DNA of 36,581 nucleotides from Rubrobacter sp. (GCA_013695915.1 JACCZN010000134.1:1-36581), one strand, 5' to 3'; positions 22,637 to 30,540 are shown, counted from the stretch's first letter. Notes: generated by a model from the sequence alone, not told the origin. Numbers and translations: made by a program.

Positions 22637-23028
22637 TGCGCGACGAAAAAAGGGACCGTCCGTCCGGCGAGCTTCTAGGCGAACTCTACAGGGACACCAG
22701 CACCCTGCTCCGCCTGGAGATAGAGCTTCTCAAGACGGAGATGAGCCAGAAGGTCTCCCGGGTCGGCAAGAACGTGGGTTTCCTGGCCGCCGGAGGAGCC
22801 GTGGCCTACGCGGGGCTCCTTGCGATCATCGCCGGGGTGATCGGGGTCCTGGCTCTGGTGGTCCCCGTCTGGCTCTCGGCTCTCATCGTCGGGCTCGTGG
22901 TGGCTGGTGCGGGCGGGCTTCTGGTCCGCAGCGGCCTCAAGACCCTCCAGCAAGAGCAGCTGGTGCCACAGAAAACCCTACAGACTCTACAGGAGGATAC
23001 GGAATGGGCGAAAGACCAGACCAAATGA
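22633..23028 (+). CDS. Holin-superfamily III / DUF1469 membrane protein
   Basis: The 131-aa protein has an amphipathic N-terminus (SGELLGELYRDTSTLLRLEI, then ELLKTEMSQK) and two hydrophobic hairpin helices (GFLAAGGAVAYAGLLAIIAG and LSALIVGLVVAGAGGLLVRS). This matches the actinobacterial 'phage holin family' DUF1469 (YqjE-like). The name is by similarity only, as there is no prophage here and the protein is part of a stress locus. ATG 22633 overlaps the previous stop. The end overlaps the DUF3618 gene by 25 bases. Confidence 0.85.
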   Translation: MMRDEKRDRPSGELLGELYRDTSTLLRLEIELLKTEMSQKVSRVGKNVGFLAAGGAVAYAGLLAIIAGVIGVLALVVPVWLSALIVGLVVAGAGGLLVRSGLKTLQQEQLVPQKTLQTLQEDTEWAKDQTK

Positions 23029-23888
23029 ATCGCGAGGGCCAGGAGCCTCCGCGGCGGCTCTCCCAGGAGAGCGCTCGGGAGAGGACGCTGAAAAGGGACG
23101 AGGCCAACCCGGACCCGGCCAGCGCCGGAGACGAGTTGGAGGAGATGCGGCTGGAGCTTGCGCGGACCCGGGCGCAGATGAGCGAGACGGTCGAGGTCCT
23201 CCACGGGAGGCTCAGCTCCGAGTACATAAAAGAGCAGGCCCGGGAGCAGCTCAGGAGCTCGGCCCGAAGCTCCGGCTCATCCTTCGCCGGGACCGTCAAG
23301 CGGAACTCCGTGCCGCTGGCCCTCGTGGGCGCGGGCCTCGGCTGGCTGGTAGTAAACGCCAGAGGTTCCGGAGAAGACCAGGGCTCCGGCCGGCACCAGC
23401 TCGCGGGGAGCACTTACCGGGACTCTCGCGCACACGAGTACCCGCGCGGCCCGACCGGCGCCGGGGAGCGTCAGCCACCGGAAACGGAGGGCTCCCCGGT
23501 GAGCGGAGGCGCTGCCCAAGAGTCGCAGAGCTCCGCGGAAGCCACCCGGGAACGGGCCTCCGAGATGGGCGGTCAGGCTCAGGAGCGGGCTCAAGAGGCC
23601 CAGAAGCGGGCTCAAGAAGGAGCGCAGAGGGCAAAAGGCGGCTTCCAGAGGATGCTCCAGGAGAACCCTCTGGCTCTGGGCGCCATAGCGGTCGGGCTCG
23701 GCGCGGCCGTCGGGCTCTCTATCCCCGAGACCGAGAAAGAGAACCAGGCGATGGGCGAGACCCGCGACAAGCTCAAAGACCAGGCCCAGCAGAAAGTCCA
23801 GGACACCAAAGAGAAGGCCCAGCGGGTCGCCGGGGAGGCCCAGAAGGCCGCCAAGGATGAAGCCAGCAACCAGGACCTCACCGAGTAG
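23004..23888 (+). CDS. DUF3618 protein with coiled-coil repeats
   Basis: ATG 23004 has AGGAGG (22991-22996) at seven bases. The 294-aa protein holds DUF3618 (DELEEMRLELARTRAQMSET, then VEVLHGRLSSEY) followed by a single hydrophobic stretch (RNSVPLALVGAGLGWLVVNA). A long polar region has Gln/Ala/Glu repeats (QAQERAQEAQKRAQEGAQRA), then comes a second short hydrophobic segment (NPLALGAIAVGLGAAVGLSI) and a Lys/Gln-rich late-embryogenesis-like tail (DKLKDQAQQKVQDTKEKAQR). The tail resembles CsbD/LEA-type protective sequences. It probably binds the membrane and responds to desiccation or osmotic stress. That is inference from composition. Confidence 0.83.
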   Translation: MGERPDQMNREGQEPPRRLSQESARERTLKRDEANPDPASAGDELEEMRLELARTRAQMSETVEVLHGRLSSEYIKEQAREQLRSSARSSGSSFAGTVKRNSVPLALVGAGLGWLVVNARGSGEDQGSGRHQLAGSTYRDSRAHEYPRGPTGAGERQPPETEGSPVSGGAAQESQSSAEATRERASEMGGQAQERAQEAQKRAQEGAQRAKGGFQRMLQENPLALGAIAVGLGAAVGLSIPETEKENQAMGETRDKLKDQAQQKVQDTKEKAQRVAGEAQKAAKDEASNQDLTE

Positions 23889-24256
23889 TGGAGGCTCTGC
23901 GACCCGCAGACGTGGCGGGCGAAGCCTCCAGGGGCTCGCGGCGCTCGGCACGGGACTGCCGACCCTCGGACGAGCGCGAAGAGTTGAGCCGTCTCCTACG
24001 GGAGGCGGCCCGGCTCATCGAAGGCGCGGATCTGTCCGGCGCGAACCAGGCACTCAAAAAGGCCGGAGAGTTAGCCTCCGCCCTGAGGTACCCGGCCTCC
24101 TCGCTGGAACCGCCCTATCCCGCGGGAGATTCCCACACTCGCGGTTCCTCTGCGGGCGGTTCCTCAGCAAGGGAGTCAGCCAGCAGAGGAACCGCCCGCA
24201 GAGGAGACATAGGAGACGGCGGCAAGCTCTCCGTGTGCCACGTCGGTGGCCGCTAG
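23888..24256 (+). CDS. Hypothetical protein with a hairpin-derived C-terminus
   Basis: GTG 23888 overlaps the DUF3618 stop by one base and yields 122 aa. Residues 25-75 look like a real helical domain (DEREELSRLLREAARLIEGA; LSGANQALKKAGELASALRY). The remaining ~50 residues are Ser/Arg/Gly-rich, and part of them is encoded by a perfect 20-bp inverted repeat (24146-24205), so the tail may be a late addition. No family is recognised. I am fairly sure of the N-terminal half and unsure of the end. Confidence 0.5.
   Translation: MEALRPADVAGEASRGSRRSARDCRPSDEREELSRLLREAARLIEGADLSGANQALKKAGELASALRYPASSLEPPYPAGDSHTRGSSAGGSSARESASRGTARRGDIGDGGKLSVCHVGGR
24146..24205. repeat. Perfect 20-bp inverted repeat (hairpin)
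   Basis: TCCTCTGCGGGCGGTTCCTC (24146-24165) is the exact reverse complement of 24186-24205, with a 20-base spacer. Within each arm GGTTCCTC or its complement occurs twice. It is far beyond chance for a short stretch. It could be a very stable RNA hairpin ending the cluster transcript or a small mobile palindrome. No U-run follows. Confidence 0.85.
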
Positions 24257-24365
24257 CAGAGACCAACCTCCGCTGAACACCTAGAAGCGGAGAGACCCGC
24301 GCCGCGGGTGCAGGGGAACTAGTCTACACCGGGCCTGCTCCCGCAGCGCAACAAGGAGCGTAAGG

Positions 24366-24644
24366 ATGCAGCACGCGAAGGATACGACGACCAACCCCGA
24401 GGGGTCCGGCGAAAAATCTGCAGCCCCGGCGGGATACGTCGGATACGGGGTCTGCGACCCTCTGGAGAAGGAGATAGGGAAGGTGCAGAGGGTCTTAGGG
24501 AAGGTGCAGAGGGTCTTCGCTAACGCTAGCGGGGGGCTGGAGTACGTCCGGGTGAAGACGGGGCTCTTCGGTATGAAGTCCTTCCTCCTCCCGGTGCAGG
24601 ACGTCACCGTGGACGAGGAGCGGCGGATCCTTGTGCTGAGCTAG
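24366..24644 (+). CDS. Small PRC-barrel-like protein with internal 7-residue duplication
   Basis: ATG 24366 has AAGGAG (24353-24358) upstream and gives 92 aa. After a polar start, the pattern GYGVCDPLEKEIGKVQRV, then LEYVRVKTGLFGMKSFLLPV and DVTVDEERRILVLS follows the strand order of a PRC barrel (x-V-x-D-x-x-G-x-x-IGKV, FG..SFLLPV). A 21-bp tandem duplication at 24477-24518 repeats GKVQRV(L/F), inserting seven residues near the first barrel turn, which might alter the fold. A small hairpin (CTCCGCT/AGCGGAG, 24268-24292) lies in the 109-base gap before it. Confidence 0.72.
   Translation: MQHAKDTTTNPEGSGEKSAAPAGYVGYGVCDPLEKEIGKVQRVLGKVQRVFANASGGLEYVRVKTGLFGMKSFLLPVQDVTVDEERRILVLS
24477..24518 (+). 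repeat. 21-bp in-frame tandem duplication
   Basis: The 21-base unit GGGAAGGTGCAGAGGGTCTT plus one base occurs at 24477-24497 and 24498-24518, differing only at the last base (A or C). It is in frame inside the small PRC-like gene. Confidence 0.9.
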
Positions 24645-24795
24645 CGTGGTCGGTACGGAGAGAGGCCCCGTCGCCGCCACCAGTCCGGTGAGCCGGTTGC
24701 TACCCGGGTAGCGGACCGCGGGCGAGGCGCGGACGTACCTGGCGGAGATGGGAGGTGCGGATGGCGGGATGTAGATCACCGGGAACGGAGAGAGC

Positions 24796-25236
24796 TTGCG
24801 GGAGTCCGGCAAGCAGACGGGCATCAAGTACGTCCAGTTCTCGCTCGTCGGGGGCTCCAACGCCCTGGTGGACATCGGGGTACTCAACCTGCTCCTCCTG
24901 CTCTCGACCGCCTACAGCCCGGAGCTACTCGTCCTGTACAACGCGGTGGCGCTGGTCCTGTCGAACGCGAACAGTTACCTGTGGAACACGCTGTGGACCT
25001 TCAAGCAACAGGCCAGCCACAATGCCGGGCAGGTCGGTCTATTCACCGGGCAGGCGGCGATGCACGCGGCGGTAGAGGGCCTGCTGCTCTGGCTGATCGC
25101 GCACTGGCTGGCGGCCAACACCGACCTCTCGCCGCTGGTCGGGGCGAACATGGGGAAGGTCGCCGCCATGGTGACCGGCTCGACCATGAGCTTCGTGCTC
25201 CTGCGCTACTTCGTTTTCCGGCCGAAGAGCCCCTGA
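24796..25236 (+). CDS. GtrA-family membrane protein
   Basis: The 146-aa protein has four hydrophobic helices and the GtrA pattern: IKYVQFSLVGGSNALVDIGV, VALVLSNANSYLWNTLWTFK, and a closing VLLRYFVF. GtrA-like proteins are thought to flip lipid-linked sugars or aid polysaccharide and teichoic-acid decoration. No glycosyltransferase partner sits beside it, though the DUF2723 protein at 5572 could be one of several. TTG 24796 has GGAGAGAG upstream. The 150 bases before it hold nothing that I recognise. Confidence 0.87.
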   Translation: MRESGKQTGIKYVQFSLVGGSNALVDIGVLNLLLLLSTAYSPELLVLYNAVALVLSNANSYLWNTLWTFKQQASHNAGQVGLFTGQAAMHAAVEGLLLWLIAHWLAANTDLSPLVGANMGKVAAMVTGSTMSFVLLRYFVFRPKSP

Positions 25237-25291
25237 GCCGGGAGCCGGACCAGAAGTGGGTACCCAGTACACCCTCGAGAGAAAGAGATAG

Positions 25292-26116
25292 ATGACTGAA
25301 CGATACGAGAGAGGGGAACGGCGCCCGGCGGGCGCGAGTAGAAGAGGCGCTGCCAGGAGCACTGAGGGAAGGGGCGTCGGAGGCGGTACCGCCGGTCTGT
25401 ATGGCAGCGAGCTAACGTCCTCTAACATGGCCCGTGCTGCGGCAGCCGAGGTTATTGGCACCTTCCTGCTGGTCTTTACCGGCACCGTCGTGGCGACCGC
25501 GGCGATCCTCGGCGCACCGACGGCCGGTGACGCTTACAGCTCCCTGGGAATAGTCCTGGCCTTCGGGCTTGTCCTGGCGGCGATAGTCGGCGCCATAGGC
25601 CACGTCTCGGGGGCCCACGTAAACCCGGCCGTCACCCTGGGCCTCGCCGCCACCGGCAAGTTCCCCTGGCAGTACGTACCGGCCTACCTGGTGGCCCAGC
25701 TCGTGGGGGCGATCCTCGGGGCTTTCGGTACCTGGATAGCCTTCGGCAGCGCAGCACGGAGCGAGGCCAGCGTCGCGGCCACCTTCCCCCAGGAGGGTGT
25801 CGGGGACCTGCGGGCCCTCTCGGTGGAGGTCCTCATAACCTTCCTGCTGGTCTTCGTCATCATCTCGGTGGCGACCGACAACCGGGTGCCGGGGGCAGTA
25901 GCGCCGTTGGCGGTCGGCTTCGCGCTGTCGGCGGCCGTGTTTATCGGGGGGCCGGTGACCGGCGGGGCGGTGAACCCGGCCCGCGCCCTGGGCCCGATGC
26001 TCGTGGCGCTGGAGTTCACGGCGGTGTGGGTCTACATCGTGGGCCCGGTGATCGGGGGCGTGCTGGCAGCCCTGATCTACGACCGCTTTATCGGCAAGGC
26101 CGAGGACCCGGGGTAG
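25292..26116 (+). CDS. MIP-family channel (aquaporin/glycerol facilitator type)
   Basis: This 274-aa protein has a 45-residue charged N-terminal tail and then six transmembrane helices. It has two pore motifs: SGAHVNPAVT (NPA at about residue 110) and GGAVNPARALGP (about residue 227). The Arg after the second NPA is the selectivity-filter Arg. ARALGP is common in water-selective aquaporins, whereas glycerol facilitators usually have ARDxGPR, so water or small neutral solutes are favoured. It would release or take up water in osmotic stress, in keeping with its neighbours. ATG 25292 has GAGAAAGAG upstream. A strong hairpin overlaps its stop. Confidence 0.92.
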   Translation: MTERYERGERRPAGASRRGAARSTEGRGVGGGTAGLYGSELTSSNMARAAAAEVIGTFLLVFTGTVVATAAILGAPTAGDAYSSLGIVLAFGLVLAAIVGAIGHVSGAHVNPAVTLGLAATGKFPWQYVPAYLVAQLVGAILGAFGTWIAFGSAARSEASVAATFPQEGVGDLRALSVEVLITFLLVFVIISVATDNRVPGAVAPLAVGFALSAAVFIGGPVTGGAVNPARALGPMLVALEFTAVWVYIVGPVIGGVLAALIYDRFIGKAEDPG

Positions 26117-26133
26117 AAGGTTGCCCCCGGTCC
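26104..26133 (+). terminator. Stem-loop at the end of the aquaporin gene
   Basis: GGACCCGGGG (26104-26113) pairs with CCCCCGGTCC (26124-26133) with a single C-C mismatch, around a ten-base loop containing the TAG stop. No U-run follows. It may end the upstream transcript before the Asp23 gene set. Confidence 0.5.
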
Positions 26134-26276
26134 CAGAGCGTCGCGGTCCATGTATGCGTAGCCAGCGCTGTTTCAGAGCTCGCGACGGGCCTCTTCTGCC
26201 GTCTACCGCGCGCCGGCCGGATCGACGCAGTACATGCTGAAAGTCTTGTTGCACAACGAACGAAAGGGAGAAAAGG

Positions 26277-26783
26277 ATGAGCGAGCAGGGAAGCGGCAAA
26301 GGACAGCAGGACCAGCAGCAGAGCCTGCTCCAGAGCGACCGCGGCAACACCACCATCCAGAATGCCGTGGTCGCCCAGGTGGCCGGCATCGCGGCCCAGC
26401 AGGTAGAGGGCGTACAGATGGGCGGCGGCACCTCCGCGGCCGTTACCGGGTTCCTCGGTAGCGTCTCCAACGCCGTTACCGGCGCCGGCAGCGCGCCCGG
26501 CGGCGGTAACGCTTCTACGGGGGTCAGCGTCGAGGTCGGCCAGGAAGAGGCCGCCGTGGACCTGACGATGGCCGTGCAGTACGGTAAGTCCGTACCCCAG
26601 ATCTCAGAGGCCGTCCGGAGCAACGTGATCAGCGGTGTCGAGAACCTTGTCGGCCTGCGGGTCACGGAGGTCAACATAACGGTCAACGACGTGCAGTTCC
26701 CCGAGGAGCGCCCGATGCTCGGCCGCCAGGAAGAGGTGGAAGAGGAGACCCGGGAGCAGGAGCGGAAGACCGGAGCCCGGTAA
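26277..26783 (+). CDS. Asp23/Gls24-family envelope stress protein
   Basis: The 168-aa protein has a Gln-rich start and then the Asp23 core: GNTTIQNAVVAQVAGIAAQQ, VEVGQEEAAVDLTMAVQYGK and VNVISGVENLVGLRV-like segments with TEVNITVNDVQF. Asp23 of Staphylococcus coats the inner face of the membrane and is anchored by AmaP. ATG 26277 has AAAGGGAG upstream. It heads the run Asp23, Asp23-like, AmaP-like (two) and DUF2273, the same gene set as in Firmicutes. The Glu-rich end may bind partners. Confidence 0.88.
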   Translation: MSEQGSGKGQQDQQQSLLQSDRGNTTIQNAVVAQVAGIAAQQVEGVQMGGGTSAAVTGFLGSVSNAVTGAGSAPGGGNASTGVSVEVGQEEAAVDLTMAVQYGKSVPQISEAVRSNVISGVENLVGLRVTEVNITVNDVQFPEERPMLGRQEEVEEETREQERKTGAR

Positions 26784-26819
26784 GGATTATCGCAGGGCGC
26801 GTGAGGATCGGAGCCAGCT

Positions 26820-27134
26820 TTGGATGACGAGATAGCTCTAGCGAAGGCCGTAGCCGCGGAGGCCCTCTCCACCCCCGGTATCCACTCACTGGGTACCGGG
26901 CAGTACGCGGAGGCCGCCACCTACGGTCTCGGAGAGAAGGTCCTCGGGGTGGTGGTGCGCCCCGAGGAGGTGGAGGTACACGTCGTGGTCCGCTACCCGC
27001 TGGTGAGAGAGGCCGGCTCCGTAATGGGGCTGGCCGACATGGTCCGGGAGCGGACGGCCCCGTGGGTGGGAGGAAGGAGAGTTAGGGTGATAGTGGAAGA
27101 CGTATTCGAGGAGCCCGAAGATGTGGCTGTTTAA
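26820..27134 (+). CDS. Second, shorter Asp23-like protein
   Basis: TTG 26820 with GGAG upstream gives 104 aa: [20 protein letters not shown], then [20 protein letters not shown] and [20 protein letters not shown]. The order of helix, GV-rich strand and valine-rich strand matches the Asp23/DUF322 core without extensions. A dimer with the longer Asp23 is possible. Its end overlaps the next gene by 14 bases, so it is co-translated with the first AmaP-like anchor. Confidence 0.75.
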   Translation: MDDEIALAKAVAAEALSTPGIHSLGTGQYAEAATYGLGEKVLGVVVRPEEVEVHVVVRYPLVREAGSVMGLADMVRERTAPWVGGRRVRVIVEDVFEEPEDVAV

Positions 27135-27699
27135 CCGGATAGCGGTCTCGGTACTCCTCGCCGGGCTCCTGGCGCTCGGGATCTTCGCGGTGCTCTACGG
27201 GTTCGGGATCGCGGGCTACAGCCTGGCGAACCTGCCGCAGGCGCTCGGGCTGCCGGGCATCGTCTCGGGCCTCCAGGGATTTCTCGGCGGGGTAGAAGGC
27301 GGAAGCCCGGGTGTCGCCGGCGTAGCGGTACTCGTCGCTGTGGCGGTGGTCGGTTTGGTCTTGTTGATCCTGGAGCTAAAGCCCTCGCGGCCCCGAAAAG
27401 TGCGGCTGCAGGATGGGGTATTCGCCACCCGCAGTGCCGTACGCGAGGAGGTCGAGGCGGCGGCCGAGCGGACGCCGCAGGTCCTGGAGTCCAAAGCCCG
27501 CGTGAAGGCGCGGCGGCGTCCCGGGGCGAAGGTAAAGCTACAAGCCAACGTCCGGCGCGGGGAGGACCTCGGAGGTATCAAGTCCAACATCCAGGAGAGC
27601 GTACAGAGCGATCTCCAGGAGAGCGGGGTGCCGGTAGGCAAGCTGAAGTTGGATCTCCTGGAGTCCGACCCGCAGGGCACGAAGGCGAGGGTGTCGTGA
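27121..27699 (+). CDS. AmaP-like membrane anchor, copy 1
   Basis: The 192-aa protein has two transmembrane helices ([20 protein letters not shown] and [20 protein letters not shown]) around an extracytoplasmic loop of about 40 residues. A cytosolic domain follows ([20 protein letters not shown], with [12 protein letters not shown] near the end). AmaP anchors Asp23 to the membrane in Staphylococcus, and its cytosolic part has the same strand-helix-strand feel. ATG 27121 lies in the end of the Asp23-like gene. It overlaps copy 2 by four bases (GTGA). Confidence 0.8.
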   Translation: MWLFNRIAVSVLLAGLLALGIFAVLYGFGIAGYSLANLPQALGLPGIVSGLQGFLGGVEGGSPGVAGVAVLVAVAVVGLVLLILELKPSRPRKVRLQDGVFATRSAVREEVEAAAERTPQVLESKARVKARRRPGAKVKLQANVRRGEDLGGIKSNIQESVQSDLQESGVPVGKLKLDLLESDPQGTKARVS

Positions 27700-28295
27700 A
27701 CGCGTTCAACCGTATCGTAATGCTGGTCATAGCCCTCTTGCTCGTCGGGGTGCCGGTGCTCCTGTTGCTGATCGCCTTCGGTGTGCTCCCCGCGGGTCCT
27801 CTCGGCGCCATGACCGGTGCCCTCGGTGGGCTGCCGGACGCGCTGTCGGCCCCCGGCGCCGGACCGGTAGTCGGGATCGCGGGTGTCCTGGTGGCGCTCG
27901 TAGCTTTGTTCTTGCTCCTGTGGGAGCTCAAGCCCGGTCCCCGGGCGGCGCGGCAGGTGGCGCTCCAGGAGGAGCCCGGGACCAACACCCACGTAACGGC
28001 CAAGGCGGTAAAGAGCCTCACCGAGGGCGCCGCCAGAGAGGCGGGCGCAGCCTCACCAAAGGCCTCTCTGGCTTCCAGGAAGGGCTCCTACGCGGTCTTC
28101 TGCGACCTCCAGATACCTTCCGGGGAGCACTTTACCGAGGTTGCCGCCCGCGCCCGGGAGGAGATACAGCGGGTCCTCGAAGACCAGGAGGTGCCGGTGA
28201 GAGAGGTCGAGGTCACCGTAAAGGGCACCGGGTCGGGGGATGCGGCGTCGCAAGGGGCGGGGCTCCGCAAGGCAGTATCGGGGACCGCTTCCTAG
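27696..28295 (+). CDS. AmaP-like membrane anchor, copy 2
   Basis: The 199-aa protein repeats the plan of the preceding gene. It has helix 1 (VMLVIALLLVGVPVLLLLIA), a Gly/Pro-rich loop, helix 2 (GIAGVLVALVALFLLLWELK) and a cytosolic domain (SRKGSYAVFCDLQIPSGEHF, VPVREVEVTVKG). The shared LLxWELKP-type exit from helix 2 and VPV(G/R) strand indicate a tandem duplication with divergence. GTG 27696 overlaps the previous stop. It may form a heterodimeric anchor with copy 1. Confidence 0.8.
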   Translation: MNAFNRIVMLVIALLLVGVPVLLLLIAFGVLPAGPLGAMTGALGGLPDALSAPGAGPVVGIAGVLVALVALFLLLWELKPGPRAARQVALQEEPGTNTHVTAKAVKSLTEGAAREAGAASPKASLASRKGSYAVFCDLQIPSGEHFTEVAARAREEIQRVLEDQEVPVREVEVTVKGTGSGDAASQGAGLRKAVSGTAS

Positions 28296-28331
28296 CGGTC
28301 TCCTGACAGAGAACGAGAGAAAGGATCTAGC

Positions 28332-28532
28332 ATGGCAATCTGGACCAACAAGCAGTGGGGGGCCGTGATCGGGGCGCTCCTGATCTTCGCCGGAGCCCTT
28401 GTGGGCATCGGTACGACGGCCCTGATCGTGCTGTTCGGCATCGCGGGCTACCTGGTGGGCAAGTTCCTCGACGGGGAGCTCGACCTCCAGGATCTACGGG
28501 ACCGCGCCCAGGGCCGCGAGCGGGTGCAGTAG
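28332..28532 (+). CDS. DUF2273 small membrane protein
   Basis: The 66-aa protein has two hydrophobic helices with a short turn (QWGAVIGALLIFAGALVGIG; ALIVLFGIAGYLVGKFLDGE) and a charged tail. This is the DUF2273 pattern, a partner gene in Asp23/AmaP loci. ATG 28332 has AAAGGA upstream. It ends the stress series and is followed by a terminator-like hairpin. Confidence 0.86.
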   Translation: MAIWTNKQWGAVIGALLIFAGALVGIGTTALIVLFGIAGYLVGKFLDGELDLQDLRDRAQGRERVQ

Positions 28533-28578
28533 CCGCAACAGCTCTCCCACCGAGGCCCGGTACGGCCCTTCCGAAACG

Positions 28579-28613
28579 CACCCCTGCCCAGCGGAGACCG
28601 GAGTGCAGGGGTG
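28579..28613 (+). terminator. Stem-loop after the DUF2273 gene
   Basis: CACCCCTGC (28579-28587) pairs perfectly with GCAGGGGTG (28605-28613) around a 17-base loop, 46 bases after the stop. The following bases (GTATCTT) are only weakly T-rich. It probably ends the stress-cluster transcript. The rest of 28533-28743 holds no recognisable gene. Confidence 0.5.
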
Positions 28614-28743
28614 GTATCTTGGGGAGAGGCTACGAGGAGTTCCGGAGGCTGCGCCGGGAGCTCGATGTAGCCGGCGTGTTGCAATCGGTGGCCCGCCGGT
28701 GCAGAATCACGGCGGCGATGGGCGGCTACAGGAGAGGAGGCTG

Positions 28744-30540
28744 GTGGGCTACCTTCCGATAGAGGACCACGGCGTGATAGGCGACCTGCACACGGCGGCG
28801 CTCGTCGGGACGGACGGCACTATAGACTGGCTGTGCCTGCCCTCCTTCGACGCCCCGAGCGTGTTCTGCTCCATCCTGGACGACGAGAAGGGCGGGCACT
28901 TCAGCCTCCGCCCGACGGGGTACGAGAGGAGCCAGCAGCTCTACCTGCCGAACACCAACGTCCTCCTGACGCGCTTCCTCTCTCCGGAGGGGGTGGCGGA
29001 GATCGTGGACTTCATGCCCGTCATGAGGGGCAGCGGGGACCGCCACCGGCTGGTCCGGAACGTGCGGGTAGTGAGGGGCGGCATGACGCTCGAGGCCGAG
29101 TGCAGGCCCGCCTTCGACTACGCCCGCGAGGAGCACTCGCTCAGCCTGAAGGAGAATGGAGCCCTGTTCGAGGGGACGAGCGAGCGCCTCGGGCTCTCGA
29201 CGGAGGTGCCGCTCGAAGGAGGGCCGGGCGGTAGCGCGCGGGCGCGGTTCGCGCTCCGGGAGGGGGAGGGAGCGACGTTCGTCCTCACGGAGCTTTCGCC
29301 GGGCGAGGGGCTGGGGCCGGCGCTCGCCGGCGGCGAGTACGAGGAGCTGTTGCAGGAGTCGCTTGACTACTGGCGGTCCTGGATCTCGAAGAGCACCTAC
29401 GGGGGGCGGTGGCGCGAGGAGATCAACCGCTCCGCTCTCGCGCTCAAGCTCATGGTCTACGAGCCGACCGGGGCCATAGTCGCCTCTCCGACGATGAGCC
29501 TGCCGGAGAAGGTCGGCGGCGAGCGGAACTGGGACTACCGCTACTCCTGGCTCCGGGACGCGGGTTTCGCGCTGTACGCCCTGATCTCGCTCGGTTTCAA
29601 CGAGGAGGCCCGCCGCTTCATGACCTGGCTCCGCGACCGCTGCGAGGGACACTCGGAGGGCCTGCTGCAGCCGCTCTACGGGATAGACGGCCGCCAGGAG
29701 GTCGAGGAGGCGACGCTGGACCACCTGGAGGGCTACCAGGGCTCCCGCCCCGTGAGGATCGGCAACGGGGCCTACGACCAGCTACAGCTCGACATCTACG
29801 GGGCCGTGCTCGACGCGGCCTACCTCTACAACAAGTACGGCGCGCCGCTAGACTACGACCTCTGGCAGAACCTCCGCCGCATCCTGGACTGGCTCGCGGA
29901 GAACTGGCAGCAGCCGGACGAGGGTATGTGGGAGGTCCGGGGCGGTCGCCAGCACTTCGTCTCCTCGCGGCTCCTGAGCTGGGTCGCTCTGGAACGCGGC
30001 GGGCGCATCGCCCGCCAGCGCGGGCTGCCCGCCGGGGAGGGACGCTGGATCGAGGAGCGGGACAGGATCTACGAGGAGATCATGGCCGAAGGCTGGAACC
30101 CGGAGCGCGAGAGCTTTACCCAGCACTACGGCACGGACGCCCTCGACGCCTCGCTCCTCCTGATGCCCCTAGTAAAGTTCGTCGGGCCTACCGACCCCCG
30201 GTGGCTCGCCACCCTCGACCGCATAAAGGAGGAGCTCGCCCACGACAGCCTGGTGGACCGCTACGAGGTCGGGAAGGCCGCACCCGATGGCTTCGACGAC
30301 CTGGAGGGGAGCTTCAGCATGTGCTCCTTCTGGATGGTCGAGTGCCTGACGCAGGCCGGGCGTCTGGAGGAGGCGCGTCTGAGCCTGGAGAAGATGTTCT
30401 CCTACGCCAACCACCTCGGGCTCTACGCCGAGGAGATCGGGAAGACCGGCGAGGCGCTGGGCAACTTCCCGCAGGCCTTTACCCACATGGCCCTGATCAG
30501 CGCCGCCACCAAGCTCGACCGCGCCCTCGGAGCCGGGTGA
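28744..30540 (+). CDS. Glycoside hydrolase family 15 protein (glucoamylase/trehalase-like)
   Basis: From GTG 28744 (GAGAGGAGG just upstream) the protein is 598 aa. It has the N-terminal beta-sandwich start (YLPIEDHGVIGDLHTAALVG, TDGTIDWLCLPSFDAPSVFC) and an (alpha/alpha)6 barrel with GGERNWDYRYSWLRDAGFAL (about 257-276) and GMWEVRGGRQHFVSS (putative general acid Glu). EEIGKTGEALGNFPQAFTHM (about 562-581) carries the second catalytic Glu. In actinobacteria this clade includes acid trehalases as well as glucoamylases, so trehalose or alpha-glucan is the likely substrate. There is no signal peptide, so the enzyme is cytosolic, fitting trehalose turnover after stress. Its TGA overlaps the ftcD start. 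Confidence 0.9.
   Translation: MGYLPIEDHGVIGDLHTAALVGTDGTIDWLCLPSFDAPSVFCSILDDEKGGHFSLRPTGYERSQQLYLPNTNVLLTRFLSPEGVAEIVDFMPVMRGSGDRHRLVRNVRVVRGGMTLEAECRPAFDYAREEHSLSLKENGALFEGTSERLGLSTEVPLEGGPGGSARARFALREGEGATFVLTELSPGEGLGPALAGGEYEELLQESLDYWRSWISKSTYGGRWREEINRSALALKLMVYEPTGAIVASPTMSLPEKVGGERNWDYRYSWLRDAGFALYALISLGFNEEARRFMTWLRDRCEGHSEGLLQPLYGIDGRQEVEEATLDHLEGYQGSRPVRIGNGAYDQLQLDIYGAVLDAAYLYNKYGAPLDYDLWQNLRRILDWLAENWQQPDEGMWEVRGGRQHFVSSRLLSWVALERGGRIARQRGLPAGEGRWIEERDRIYEEIMAEGWNPERESFTQHYGTDALDASLLLMPLVKFVGPTDPRWLATLDRIKEELAHDSLVDRYEVGKAAPDGFDDLEGSFSMCSFWMVECLTQAGRLEEARLSLEKMFSYANHLGLYAEEIGKTGEALGNFPQAFTHMALISAATKLDRALGAG

Noticed and set aside
22633-23028. Phage holin and possible prophage
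   Set aside because: The holin-like family is common in non-phage stress loci, and no endolysin, integrase or structural phage gene is near.
25412-26920. 502-codon minus-strand frame opposite the aquaporin and Asp23 genes
   Set aside because: The translation is low-complexity Ser/Thr/Arg-rich, and both plus-strand genes have diagnostic motifs.
29409-30539. N-terminal extension of the ftcD frame through the GH15 gene
   Set aside because: The extension is an Arg/Pro/Gly-rich shadow of GH15. ATG 30540 overlaps the GH15 stop and begins the conserved sequence.
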